From assembly GCF_003597395.2 (NCBI RefSeq), contig NC_133770.1:3272161-3336160 (forward strand): 64,000 nt of DNA, read 5' to 3'. The notes below the pieces were generated by a model that was not told the DNA's origin, made no database searches, and saw only the letters and a program-made list of their open reading frames with translations. Shown here in pieces: positions 46,382-57,479 of this stretch; position 1 is the first letter of the stretch, and each line of letters begins with the position of its first letter. The translations under genes were made by a program, and so were the position numbers. Source of the DNA: Chelonoidis abingdonii (lineage: Eukaryota > Chordata > Testudines > Testudinidae).

Positions 46382-47117
46382 TAGGCTTGTCTCCACTACC
46401 AGGAGATCAGCGCTCAGAGATGGATTTAGCAGGCCTAGTGAAGACCTGCTAAATCGATGGCAGAGCGCTCTCAGGTTGACCCTGGTACTCCAGTTCTCTG
46501 AGAAAATCTCGGAGCAGCAGCCGTGTTAGTCTGTATCCGCAAAAAGACCAGGAGTACTTGTGGCACCTTAGAGACTAACACATTTATTTCAGCATGAGCT
46601 TTCGTGAGCTACAGCTCACTTCTTTGGATGCACAGAATGGAACACACAGACAGGAGATATTTATACATACAGAGAACATGAAAAAAACTTTTGAAAAAAC
46701 CTTCTATGGGTCATCTTAATTATCACTTCACAAGTTTTTTTTTCCCTCCTGCTGATGATAGCTCATCTCAATTGATTAGACTCTTCCTGTTGGTATGCAT
46801 ACTTCCATCTTTTCATGTTCTCTGTACGTATAAATATCTCCTGTCTGTGTGTTCCATTCTATGCATCCGAAGAAGTGAGCTGTAGCTCACAAAAGCTCAT
46901 GCTGAAATAAATTTGTTAGTCTCTAAGGTCCCACAAGTACTCCTGTTCTTTCTCTGAGTAAGAGAAGTTGACCGGAGAACGTCTCCCGTCGACACAGTGA
47001 AGCGAAGACACCGGGGTCAGTCGACCTAAGCTACATCGACTCCCACTACGTTATTCACACAGCAGCTGGAGTAGCGTAACTTAGGTCGACTGACCCCCTT
47101 AGTGAAGACAAGCCCTT
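46382..47117. mobile_element. MITE split by a foldback retroposon
   Basis: It starts taggcttgtctccact and ends agtgaagacaagccct, which are inverted repeats. The two halves (46382-46493 and 46959-47117) include gtcgacctaag/cttaggtcgac palindromes and are separated by the inserted element at 46503-46949. Confidence 0.65.
46503..46949. mobile_element. Foldback retroposon, variant subfamily, 9-bp target duplication
   Basis: The head agcagccgtgttagtctgta is followed by arms gtggcaccttagagactaac...atgagctttcgtgagctaca and their inverse near 46860-46945. Between the arms lies a second inverted pair (cacacagacaggagatattt at 46650 and its complement at 46830). Flanks are ttctctgag (46494-46502 and 46950-46958). 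Confidence 0.88.
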
Positions 47118-47336
47118 AGGTAGATATACAGTAACCGCAGTAATTACTGCGTTTTTCACGTCCACGCTACCCTCCTTCTGTCAGTAGGGCACGTCCTCAC
47201 CAGGAGAGCTTCCACTGACTTAAGAGGGGCAGGCTGGGGGAGTGAGAGCCCAGATGCCACCCAGGCTCTCAGCTCCCAGCGAAGGGAGCTCCATGCAGAG
47301 TGGGGAGATGAGAACCCAGGCAGCAGCCAGGCTCCA

Positions 47337-47865
47337 GCTGGCAGCTCTGTGCGTGGCGGGGTCAGAGCGCCCGGGCTCCAGCCGGGAGCTCTGTGCGTGG
47401 CGGGGTCAGAGAGCCCGGGTTCCAGCCGGGAGCTCTGTGTGTGGCGGGGTCAGAGAGCCCGGGTTCCAGCTGGCTCCAGCTGGGAGCTCTGTGCGTAGCG
47501 GGGTCAGAGAGCCCAGGTTCCAGCTGGGAGCTTTGTGCATGGCGGGGTCAGAGAGCCCGGGTTATAGCCGGGAGCTTTGTGCGTAGTGGGGTCAGAGAGC
47601 CCGGGTTACAGTCGGCTCCAGCTGGGAGCTCTGTGCGTAGCGGGGTAAGAGTGCCCGGGTTCCAGCTGGGAGCTCTGTGCGTAGCGGGGTCAGAGTGCCC
47701 GGGTTACAGCTGGGAGCTTTGTGCGTGGCGGGGTCAGAGAGCCCGGGTTACAGCTGGGAGCTCTGTGCGTAGCGGGGTCAGAGAGCCCGGGTTACAGCTG
47801 GGAGCTCTGTGCGTAGCGGGGTCAGAGAGCCCGGGTTCCAGCTGGCTCCAGGTGGGAGCAATGTG
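47337..47865. repeat. 44-bp minisatellite, about 11 units
   Basis: The unit is gagctctgtgcgtagcgggg tcagagagcc cgggttacagctgg. About 11 copies are present; three carry an extra ctccagctgg-type 12-bp extension. It is stop-poor, so a long plus-strand open frame crosses it, but 44 is not a multiple of 3 and the peptide register shifts, so this is not a gene. Confidence 0.95.
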
Positions 47866-48074
47866 GGGAGCCCACAGCCCGGTCTCTCAGCACAGGGCAG
47901 TGAGGCTCCAGCACTCAGCACTTCTGGGCCTCACAGCTGGAAGTAACCACTTTCCCTCCCCTCCACCCGCACAGTCAATTTCAAAACAGGGACTCTACCA
48001 GCAGTGAAACTGCCATTCTTGTCAATTTCACAACTCCAGCGGTCAGTCACTCTTGCAGCCAACAGGCCATGCAA

Positions 48075-48262
48075 GTAAGGTAGTGTCTATACAGACACTG
48101 TGTCACCCAAACTATGTCGACCTAAGCCTTATGCCAATCCTTCAGATGGATTTACTAGGTCGGAGTAACAGGCGAGTTATAGCAGCGGAACACTATAGCA
48201 CGTACGCTTACAGTTAGGTTGATGTAAGCTGACTTAACGTTGTAGTGTAGACATGTCCAAAC
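48075..48262. mobile_element. MITE-like fragment
   Basis: It has ggtagtgtctatacagacac at the left, gttgtagtgtagacatgtcc at the right and an internal gtcgacctaag, shared with 46382-47117. Confidence 0.45.
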
Positions 48263-48559
48263 ATCACATACCCCCAAATTAATTTTAATAGGTTTCCTAA
48301 AAAATGGGAGAAATCTATAACCATACTAGGAAATTACTGTTCTGTTTAATTTCTTTTAGTAAGAAAACTTAACTAAAATAAATTCAGCTGGCTTTTCACA
48401 AACATTTGTACAGTATATAGGCATAGCACAGTATTAGCTACGAGTATGTGTTTAATTCTGTGTCTATTGTCTCATAATTCTTTTTCTTGAAAGGAATGTT
48501 CACTCATAAGCTCAATTTTTTGTTAAGTATATCAGAAGCAGGAAGCCTACTAAACAATC

Positions 48560-50438
48560 AGTGGGGCCACACTAGATGATTGAGGAGCACTCAAGGAAAA
48601 CAAGGCCACTGCAGAGAGGCTAAATGAATTCTTTGCATCAGTCTTTACTGCAGAGGATGTGAGGGAGATTCCTACACCTGAGTCACTTTTTTTAGATGAC
48701 AAATCTGAGCTGTCAGTAGAGGAGATTTTGAAACAAAACTGATAAGTTAAACAGTAATAAGTCACCAGGACCACATGGTATTCATACACGAGTTTTGAAG
48801 GACATCAGATGTGAAATTACAGAATTATTAACTGTGATATGTAACCTATTGCGTAAATCATCTTCTGTACCCGATGACTGGAAAATAGCTAATGCGACGC
48901 CATTTTTTAAAAAAGACTCCAGTGGCGATCCTGGCAATTACAGACCAATAAGCCTAACTTCAATACCAGGCAGACTGGTTGAAACTATAGTGTGAACTGT
49001 AGGGGAAGAGTCAACACAGCTTTTTTAAAAAGAAAATCATGCCTCACCAATGTATTAGAATTCTTTGAGTGGGTCAATAGCCACATGGACAAGGGTGATC
49101 TACTGGATATAGTGTACTTGGAATTTCAGAAAGCCTTTGACGAGGTCCCTCACCAAAAGTTCTTATGGAAAATAGGCAGTCATGGGATTAGAAGGAAGGT
49201 GCTCTCATGGATCAGTAACTGGTTAAAAGATAGGAAACAAAGGGCAGGAATAAATGGTCAGCTTTCAAAGTGAAGAAATGTAAATAGCAGGGTCCCCCAA
49301 GGATCTGTACTGGGACCAGTGCTGTTCAACATATTCATTAATGATCTGGAAAAAGGGGTAAACAGTGAGGTGGCAAAGTTTGCAGATAATACAAAATTAC
49401 TCAAGAGAGTTAAGTCCAAAACTAACTGTGAAGAGTTACAAAGGGACCTCACAAAACTGGGTGACTGAGCAACAAAATGGCAGATGAAATTCAATGTTGA
49501 TAAATGCAAAGTAATGCACATTGGAAAACATAATCCCAATTATACATATAAAATGATTAGGTCTAAATTCACTGTTACCACCCAAGAAAGAGATCTTGGA
49601 GTCATCATGGATAGTTCTTGAAAACATCTACTCTACATGCAGTGTCAGTCAAAATAGCTAACAGAATGTTAGGAACCATTAGATAATAAAACAGAAAATA
49701 TCATAATGCCACTATATACATCGATTACATCCACATCTTGAATACAGGGTGCACTTCTGGTTACCCCATCTCAAAAAAGATATATTAGAACTGGAAAAGG
49801 TACAGAGAAGGGAAACAAAAATGATTGGGGTATGGAAAAGCTTCTGTATGAGGAGAAAATAAAAAGACTGGGGCTGTTCAGTTTAGAAACAAGACAACTA
49901 AGAGGGGATATGAGAGAGGTCTATAAAATCATGACTGGTGGGGAGAAAGTACATAAGGACGTGTTATTTATCCCTTCACGGAACAAAAACCAGATGCCTT
50001 CCAACTGAATTAACAGGCAGCAGGTTTAAAACAAACAAAAGGAAGTATCAGAGAGGTAGCCGTGTTAGTCTGGATCTGTAAAAGCAGCAAAGAGTCCTGT
50101 GGCACCTTATAGATTAACAGATTATAGACTAACAGCGCACAGTCAATCAGTGGAACTCATTGCCAAGGAATGTTATGAAGGCCAAAAGTAGAACTGGATT
50201 CAAAAAAGAATTAGATAAGTTCATGGAGGATAGGTCAATCAATGGCTTTTAGTGAAAATGGTCAGGGAGACAATCCCATGTTCTAGGTGTCCCTACATCT
50301 CTGACTGACAGAAGCTGGGACGAGACAACAGTGGATGAATCACTAGATTATTACCTGGTCTGTTCTTTCCCTCTGAAGCATCTGGCACCAGTGCCACTGT
50401 TAGGAGACAACCTACTGGGCTAGATTGGTTCATTGGTC
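48560..50438 (+). mobile_element. CR1 LINE, RT region, frameshifted
   Basis: Open segments encode RT pieces: KSSSVPDDWKIANATPFFKK and NYRPISLTSIPGRLVETIV (48795-48995), then VYLEFQKAFDEVPHQKFLW and ISNWLKDRKQRAGINGQLSK (48992-49273). GVPQGSVLGPVLFNIFIND-like sequence lies at about 49290-49345 and ADNTKLL at about 49385. Frameshifts separate them. A foldback fragment (50048-50138) interrupts the 3' part, which continues to the 50451 insertion. Confidence 0.9.
50048..50138. mobile_element. Foldback retroposon fragment inside CR1
   Basis: It has the head tatcagagaggtagccgtgt, then ctgtaaaagcagcaaagagt and cctgtggcaccttatagatt, with a truncated palindrome. Confidence 0.8.
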
Positions 50439-50450
50439 TGACCCACTATG

Positions 50451-50673
50451 ACAACAGGAGTCTGGTGGCACCTTAAAGACTAACAGATTTATTTGAGTAT
50501 AAGCCTTCATGGGTAAAAAGCCCATTTCTTCAGACTGGGTTCTTCAGTTGCATCTGAAGAAGTAGGTTTTTTATCCACAAAAGTTTATGCTCAAATAAAT
50601 GTTAGTCTTTAAGGTGCCACCAGACTCCTCGTCGTTTTCGTAGATACGGACTAACATGGCTACCCCTGATACT
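50451..50673 (-). mobile_element. Foldback retroposon with 12-bp target duplication
   Basis: Read on the minus strand it has the usual head (tatcaggggtagccatgtta) and palindromic arms around gtggcacctt(a)aagactaac. Flanks are perfect duplications tgacccactatg (50439-50450 and 50674-50685). It is inserted at the 3' side of the CR1 at 48560. Confidence 0.92.
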
Positions 50674-50689
50674 TGACCCACTATGGCCA

Positions 50690-51795
50690 GTCTTAAGTAG
50701 TAGGTTTCTGTTGAATTTGTGGAACAACATGGAATTATTTTGGGGGTCAAAACAGCACTTGTAAATTTTCACAAATGTTTAGCAAATGTTGCTTATCTTG
50801 TACTTCAAAGGAACCAAGAATAAATTTGGGGCCAAATCATGAGCTTCAAGGGGAACAGCAGCTGCTCAGCAACTCTTAGTACTTGTCCCCTTGCTGGAGA
50901 TGTGGTTTTACTTTTAAAAACAATCCTGGCGCATTTTCAACTCAATTCTCTTTGCCTGACAAACAGAAACCTCTTCAACACATGACTGCTCCCACTGACA
51001 ATGGGATGCGGCGTAAGGATTTCTCATGTGAGTAAGAGATGCACGATCTAGCACGTGTTGAGTTTAATATGATTAACAAAAGCGTGGCTTAGACAGAGAA
51101 TCAAAATGTAATCACAGTACTCAATAGAATTTACATGACATTAGTCTGTACCTCTCCCCAGAGGGCTATGCAACCATCTTTGGTACACCTGGAAATAACT
51201 CTTTAAAATTCTATATCACACCAACAAATTTCTCTCTTAGTATGGAGTGGCTTTACTGCATTCCCAGAAAACAACAGTCTATTCCTCTGGGGAATAGTCT
51301 CCCAGGAAAGGGCTGGGAGCGCTGTTGCTTGGGAGGCTCAAGCCAAGACTGCACAAAGGCCTAGGTATGGGAATGGACAATATGATTGTATTGTTCTTTC
51401 CCATGTCCATGATCCAGATTTGCCTGGTGGTTTATTTTTCCTCTATGAGTTCCAACCACTTTTGCCAGACTTGTGCTTTTTTCTTTTATTGGCATTTAAT
51501 TTCAAAAGCAGTTACAGCTGCTTACCGGAACCCAAGGGCTGAGTAGCTCCCGGCGCAGAACACCCCCCCAGTAACAGGTCAAGGCCCCCGTTCTGCATCT
51601 GCATGCACCTGTGTGACGCGCCAGGTGAACTCAGTGGGGCTCGGTGCCTGACCCATGCAGGCTTAGCTTAGTGGAGCTCGCACAGGCACCTACAGAGGAC
51701 CAGGGCCTAGAACAAAAACCATTTCAAATGAACCCCCAGGGGGAACTTTGAGAGATGAAAAAGGCCACACGGAAAACTATGAAAAATGACTATTC
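50690..51795. other. Intron 1 of gene 2, nothing recognised
   Basis: AT-rich sequence without exons or named repeats. Confidence 0.4.
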
Positions 51796-51799
51796 AGAG

Positions 51800-52640
51800 G
51801 CCTGATGGCACCCAACCCATCTAGCGCCACAGCCACCGCAGGCGGCGTGTCCCGCTGGAGAGGGAGGGTCCGGGGCTGGGGGGGGAAGCGGAAATGGGCC
51901 AGGCTGGGGGATCGCTGGGGCTCAGCCCCACACTCCGGCAGGAGGGTTTTAGACTTGCTGGTCACGCCACGCTGGGCCGAGCCGGGGCCTCTCTGGCTTC
52001 CCGGGCCGGCCCGTGGCACCGCCCGGATTTACCTTCGCGCCGGTATCAATGAGAACCAGCCCCCGGCCCCGGGGCTCAGCCAGGGGGTTTCCTGCCCCCG
52101 CCCCGGCCCCTACCTGGGCAGCGGCCCGCTCGGCCATGGCCCTTCGTCCCGGCCCGGGGAGCGCTGCTGCGGCCGAACCCGAACCCGAGCTCCGCTCCCG
52201 CTCCGGGCTGGGCAGATCCCGGCGCCGCCTCGCCTGCGCCTCTGCCTCGGGCGGCCCCGCTGCCGCGGGGCGGAGCAGAGGAGCGCAGCCGGGAGGAGCA
52301 GGCAGGGAGCCGCGGCCTGGCTGCGGGGCCGGAGCGGCGGGCGGCAGCGGCCCCTAGCGGCGGGGGGTTTCCCAGCCTCGCTGCCTGGCCCCGTGATCCC
52401 CCGCTCCCCTCAGCGGGCCCCCGGCCGCCCTCCTGCCCCGGCTCACCCGCATCTCGCCTCCCCCAGCCGGGCCCAGCGGCCGCCCCGGGGCGGGCCGGAC
52501 TCCTGCCCCTAGGCCTCATCCCCCACCCCAGACAGGGCCCCCGCCTTCACCAGCCCTCCCCAGCAGGCCTTGGCCCCTGCCCCCCGTCGGGACACCCACC
52601 CACCTCCTGCCCGCACCCCCTTTGGGAAGGGGGGCAACAG
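51800..52640 (-). promoter_or_regulatory. CpG-island promoter of gene 2
   Basis: This is a dense CpG block with GC-box sequences (ccgccccggggcgggcc near 52480, cagggcggggc near 52640) surrounding the first coding exon. It is comparable to 18300-18900. Transcription runs leftward. Long open frames on both strands here are composition artefacts. Confidence 0.8.
52114..52137 (-). CDS. Gene 2 first coding exon (MAERAAAQ)
   Basis: The ATG at 52137-52135 in context gggccATGGcc starts a 24-nt coding exon, MAERAAAQ, ending at donor GTAGGG (52113-52108). Eight codons in phase 0 join exactly to [10 protein letters not shown] of exon 2 at 45119. The whole coding sum (1812 nt with the 34.7 kb fingers) is divisible by 3, which supports this start. 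Gene 1's homologous exon has one extra base. Confidence 0.88.
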
Positions 52641-52726
52641 GGCGGGGCTTGCTGGGGGCTGCACAGCTGGGATCCTCCTGTCCCTGCTCGCCCCCTTTCC
52701 AGGGGCCTTTCCAGTGAATTACTACC

Positions 52727-52965
52727 CCCCCCCCCCCCCCGGCCCGGCTTTAGGAGGTGCAGGGTCCAATTCGAATACGTTGGCGGCAGGTCCTTCACTC
52801 GCTCTGGGTCTTCCGTGCCCCCCCCCCCCCCCCCCCGGCCCGGCTTTAGGAGGTGCAGGGTCCAATTCGAATACGTTGGCGGCAGGTCCTTCACTCGCTC
52901 TGGGTCTTCCGTGGCACTAAAGGACCCACCACCAAAGACCCAGAGCGAGTGAAGGACCTGCCGCC
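52727..52965. repeat. Poly-C bounded direct repeat with an inverted third copy
   Basis: Two poly-C runs (about 52727-52740 and 52819-52836) each precede the same segment of about 80 bases, beginning ggcccggctttaggaggtgc and ending cactcgctctgggtcttccgtg. A partial inverted copy (gacccagagcgagtgaagga) follows at about 52930-52965. It lies directly upstream of gene 2's island. Confidence 0.88.
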
Positions 52966-53220
52966 AAAGTGCCACCGAAGACCTGGACCACCGCCAGGTG
53001 AGTAAAAATTAAAAAGGTAGGTGCTCTTCTTTAGGAGCGGGGCCCTTTTAGGCACGAGACTCAATTCAGAGGAACTGCGGGAATTGGCCTAAAGCCGGCC
53101 GTGCTCCCCACCCTGATGTGTGCATCGTGTGCCACTGCCAGGCTCATCTGAGAGACTCCGGGGGCAACAGCTGGCCGCAGCAGAATTGCAGGGAGCTTCC
53201 CCTCATAAGCACAAGCATCG

Positions 53221-55770
53221 CATCATAGAAATGGGGTGCTGGAAGGCACCACAAGAAGTCATCAAGTCCAGCCCCCTGGGCCATGGCAGGACCAAGTAAC
53301 CTAGACCAAGGAGTCTCAAACTTCATTGCACCGTGACCCCCTTCTGACAACAATTACTACACAACCCCAGAAGGGTCACCAGGCAGCAGGAATCGGGCAT
53401 TGGCAAGTGTAAACACCAGCCCTGGTGACCCCATTGAAATAGGGTCCTGACCCACAGTTTAAGAACCGCTGACCTAGACCATCCCTGTCAGGTGTTTGTC
53501 CAACTTGTTTTTAAAAGCTTCCAATGATGGAAACTCCACGACTTCCCTTGGGAGCCTATTCCCCAGCTTAACTAACCTTAGCGCTAGAAAGCTTTTTCTG
53601 AATACTTACCCTAAATCTCCCTTGCTGAAGATTAAGTCCATTGTGTCTTGTCCTATCTTCAGTGGACAGGGAGAACAATTGATCCCCATCCTCTTATCTA
53701 ACAGCCCTTAACGTAGACTGTTACCAGGTCTGCCCTCGCTCTTCTTTTCTCAAGACTAAACATGCCCTTTCCACATAGGTCAGGTTTTCGAAACCTTTTA
53801 CCATTTTGGTTGCTCTCCTCTGGATTCTTTCCTATTGGTCCAGCTCTTTCCTAAATTGTGGCACCCAGAATTGGACACAGTACTCCAGGTGGGACCTCCC
53901 CTGTGCCGAGTAGAGCAGGACAATTACCTCCCATTTTTGATGTGACACTCCTGGTAATACTTCCCAGAATCATATTAGCCTTTTTTGCAGCTGCATCACA
54001 TTGACGAGCCATAATCAGTTTGTGATCCACCATAACCCCCAGAACCTTTTCAGCAGCACTGCCACCCAGCCAGTTAGTCCCCATTATGTGGTTGTACATT
54101 TTATTTCTCCTTCCTAAGTGTAGAACTTTACACTTCTCTTTACTGAATTTCATCTTGTTGAATTCAGACCAGTTCTCCAATTTGTCAAGTTCATTTTGAA
54201 ATTTAAACCTGTCCCCCAAGGTGCTTGCATCCTTTCCCAGGTCAGTGTCATCTCAAGTTTTATAAGCATACTCTCCACTCTATTATCCAAGTAATGAAAA
54301 TATTGAATAGTACTGGACACAGGCTTGAGTCCTATGGGACCCCACTAGATACACCCTCCCAATATGACAGAAAACCATCGGTAATTGCTCTTTGAGTACA
54401 GTATTTCAACCAGTTGCGCACCCCCCTTATAGTTATTTCATCATTCTAGACCAATTTCCCTAGTTTGCATATGAGAATGTCATGTGGGACTGTGTGAAAA
54501 GCCTTACTGAAATCAAGGTATATCACATCCACTGCTTCTCCCCATCCACTAGATCAGTATCCCTGTCAAAGAAGGAAATTAAGTTGGTTTGGCATGATTT
54601 GTTTGTGACAAGGCCATACTAACTATTCCTTATAACCAACCCTGTTGTCCTCTGGATGCTTCTAAATTCATTAACCATTTGCTCAAGTATCTTTCCAGGT
54701 ACTGAAGTTCAGCTGAGTGGTCTATAGTTCCCTGGGTCCTCCTTGTTCCCCTTTATAAAGAGAGATACTGTGTCTGCCGTTGTCCAGTTTTTTGGACCTT
54801 TCCCGTCCTCCAGTTCTCAAAGATAATTGCTACAGTTCCAAGATTGCTTCAGCTAGTTCCTTAAGTACCCTAGACTGAATTTCATCAGGCCCTGCTGATT
54901 TGAATACATCTAACTTATTTAAATATTTTTTAACCCGTTCTTTCCTATTTTGGCTTGTATTCCTTCCTCCTGGTTGTTAATATTAATTGTGTTTACTGAG
55001 GGACCATCTCGACTCATTGATATATTTTGCTTTCCACAACCAAATCCCTGTACAACTTTTCATGAGTGATGTACCTGAGTGTTCAGCTTCTAATATCTAA
55101 ACTGTATTGCTAAATCTATTCACATAAATTGGGGTTATTGTTGATTATGCACTATATGTATCAGATGTCTTTTAAAAACAAACTTTGTGGCTGATCTAAG
55201 CACTATACCCAGCTGTACAGACCCCTTTCCCAACCTCTCTATTATATACTTTTTTTTAACATTAGCTTTAAAATTTTTAAATCTGGTCACCATTCATCTT
55301 TCACCATTTATCAAGCGCCTCAGCTTTCTTGATTTCATCAGTTACTGATTAGCTCTCCTTTCCCACTAAGCGGAGAACCTACACTTTCCTTCCTCTTTCT
55401 CTTGCTACTAATGTATTTAAAGAACCATTTTTATTGCCATTTTTGTCCCTTGCCAGGTGTAACTCATTTTGTGCCTTTAGCCTTTCTGATTTTGTCCCTA
55501 CAGACTTGTGCTGTTTTATACTCTTCCTTATCAATTTAACCATGTTCCCACTTTTTGTAGGATCCTGTTCTGATTTTCAGGTCCTTGAAGAGGACTATTT
55601 TTACTATTCTTCCTATCTTCACTTTGCATCAGAATAGTTTGCAGTTGTGCCTTTAATATTGTCTCCTTGAGGAACTGCCAGCTCTCCTGAACTCCTTTTT
55701 CCCTTTGATTTTCTTCCCGATAACTTACCTACCGGTTCTCTGTGTTTGATGAAGTCTGTTTTTTTGACGC
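53221..55770 (-). mobile_element. CR1 LINE, about 2.5 kb
   Basis: On the minus strand the 3' terminus is at the left (catcatagaaatgggg, about 53221). It runs right into RT coding debris, including WSEFNKMKFSKEKCKVLHLG (53851-54219 frame) and sequence corresponding to the [11 protein letters not shown] and GVPQGSVLGP regions around 54340-54530. Sequence to about 55770 fits the upstream CR1 coding region but is more diverged. A hAT element interrupts it at 53309-53473. Confidence 0.85.
53309..53473. mobile_element. hAT element inserted in CR1, perfect 8-bp duplication
   Basis: Flanks ctagacca occur at 53301-53308 and 53474-53481. The ends aggagtctcaaac and (complement) gtcagcggttcttaaac are a loose inverted pair. 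Removing it restores continuous CR1 sequence. Confidence 0.85.
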
Positions 55771-55869
55771 ATATAAATAGCGACCCAGTATCATAGCTCT
55801 GCTGCCATCAGTTGCCACACTTGGTGGAAGGGCATCCTCCACCCCACTGTTTGTTATTCTGAGTCACTG

Positions 55870-56105
55870 CATCACATTTAAAATTATACTGTAAACTCTT
55901 CAGGGCAGGAGCCTTCTCTACATTCCTTCTGTGAAGTGTCTAGTACACTTTTATGCTGTTTAAATAACAACAAAGCTGTACTGTACAGAGTAATTTGCAA
56001 AAGGGGAAGAGAAACTGAGGCACAAATAATTAAGTGACTTGGCTACAGTAAGTAGCTGAGGCAGGAGTAGAACCCAGGTCCCTGGAATCCCACTGAGACA
56101 CTGCC
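55870..56105 (-). repeat. L2/MIR-type ancient SINE/LINE remnants
   Basis: The phrase taaactcttcagggcaggagc (about 55893) is an L2/L3-like 3' region. The segment gagaaactgaggcacaaata then attaagtgacttggctacag (about 56010-56055) is reverse-oriented MIR core. Confidence 0.7.
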
Positions 56106-56117
56106 TTCATGGAAACA

Positions 56118-56812
56118 CAGAATTGAGTCCTAGAATATTAAGGTTGGAAGGGACCTCAGGAGTTATCTAGTCCAACCTCCTGCTCAAAGCAGGACCAACC
56201 CCAACTAAATCATCCCAGTCAGGGCTTTGTCAAGCCTGACCTTAAAAACCTCTAAGGAAGGAGATTCCACTACCTCCCTAGGTAACCCATTCCAGTATTT
56301 CACCACCCTCCTAGTGAAAAAGTTTTTCCTGATATCCAACCTAAACCTCCCCGACTGCAATTTGAGACTATTGCTCCTTGTTTTGTCTTCTGCCACCCAC
56401 TGAGAACAGTCTAGATCCATCCTCTTTGGAAACCCCTTTCAGGTAGTTGAAAGCAGTTATCAAATCCCCCTTCGTTCTTCTCTTCTGCAGACTAAATAAT
56501 TCCAGTTCCCTCAACCTCACCTTATGCATCTTGTGCTCCAGCCTCCTAATCATTTTTGTTGCCCTTCGCTGGACTCTTTCCAATTTTTCCACATCCTTCT
56601 TGTAGTGTGGGGCCCAAAACTGGACACAGTACTCCAGATGAGACCTCACCAATGTCAAACAGAGGGGAATGATCACGTCCCTTGGTCTGCTGGCAATGCT
56701 CCTACTTATACAGGCCAAAATGCCATTAGCCTTGGCAACAAGGGCACACCGTTGACTCATATCCAGCTTCTCGTCCACTGTAAGCCGTAGATCCTTTTAG
56801 GCAGAACTGCTT
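56118..56812 (-). mobile_element. CR1 LINE 3' end with partial RT ORF
   Basis: The 3' end is at the left: cctagaatattaaggttggaa, then gggacctcaggagttatctagtccaacc. The open frame 56778-56368 (minus) encodes 136 residues of RT C-terminus, including LVRSHLEYCVQFWAPHYKKD and VEKLERVQRRATKMIRRLE, then LQKRRTKGDLITAFNYLKG. It is 5'-truncated at about 56812. Confidence 0.93.
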
Positions 56813-56859
56813 CCTAGCCACTTGGTCCCTAGTCTGTAGCAGTGTATTACCCAATTTTA

Positions 56860-57475
56860 CAGCATTAGAGTTCCTTGACGTTAGGTTACATGTGGGTTTT
56901 CCATCAAATAATACTGAAAAATAAATGTGTGTGTGCGCGTGCGCGCACGCACACGTGAGAGAGAGACACTTATCTATAAAATAAAACTAATTTGAATTTA
57001 TGCTTCTGGTAGTTTATAAAATAATATGCAGTTTGGTTTGAATGTATGTTTAATTGCTCTGGGAAGGAAGAGGGAGAGGTAGCTGTTGGTGTTGTGTGTA
57101 CATATATGTGTTTGTGAGTATAGAGAGGGGACACCATTATTATCTCTGATAAAAAGTGTAATAAATTTTACATAAAATAGTTTAAACTAGGTCTGCATTT
57201 TGCCTGCTTGGAGTGTATTAAACTATTTTACACCACTAGATTTCTTTTAAGTTAGGCTGTGTGTGTATTTTGTATAAATAATGCAGAAAAATAAGTGTGA
57301 AGATGTGTGAGTGGGTCTTACCTGTAATAAAACACTATAAAACTAGTTTGAATATATGCTTACAGTCATTTATCTATAAAATAGTATACAGGTTGGCTTA
57401 AATGTATACTTAATTGTTTTTGGAAGTAGGGCAGCGGAGGGGCATCAGTGGTTGTGTATCGGGGGGGTATGTTTT
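56860..57475. repeat. Two diverged AT-rich tandem copies with a GT/CG tract
   Basis: The copy at about 56875-57150 (ttaggttacatgtgggtttt, aataaatgtgtgtg, tgaatgtatgtttaattgct, ggaagagggagaggtagctg) is echoed at about 57245-57470 (ttaggctgtgtgtgtatttt, aaaataagtgtga, taaatgtatacttaattgtt). Inside the first copy, 56925-56955 is alternating gtgtgtgcgcgtgcgcgcac, which could form Z-DNA. Confidence 0.65.
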
Positions 57476-57479
57476 GCTA

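Larger units (their letters stand above)
22093..52137 (-). other. Gene 2 locus with two candidate 3' finger modules
   Basis: Shared 5' exons are 52114-52137, 44718-45119 and 41924-42050. Proximal module: 40839-40952, 40536-40649, 40138-40251, 34733-35649 (603 residues). Distal module: 25001-25114, 22093-23201 (591 residues). Both sums are multiples of 3. It could be one gene with alternative ends, or a gene followed by an orphaned finger module whose 5' exons were lost. The sequence alone cannot decide. Confidence 0.6.

Noticed and set aside
47393..48007. 204-codon plus-strand open frame with repeated GSSVRSGVREPG-like peptides
   Set aside because: It is translation of a 44-bp minisatellite; no start context, splice sites or domain.
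51805..52519. Open frames of 114-235 codons in the 52 kb CpG island
   Set aside because: Composition artefact around gene 2's 24-nt coding exon.
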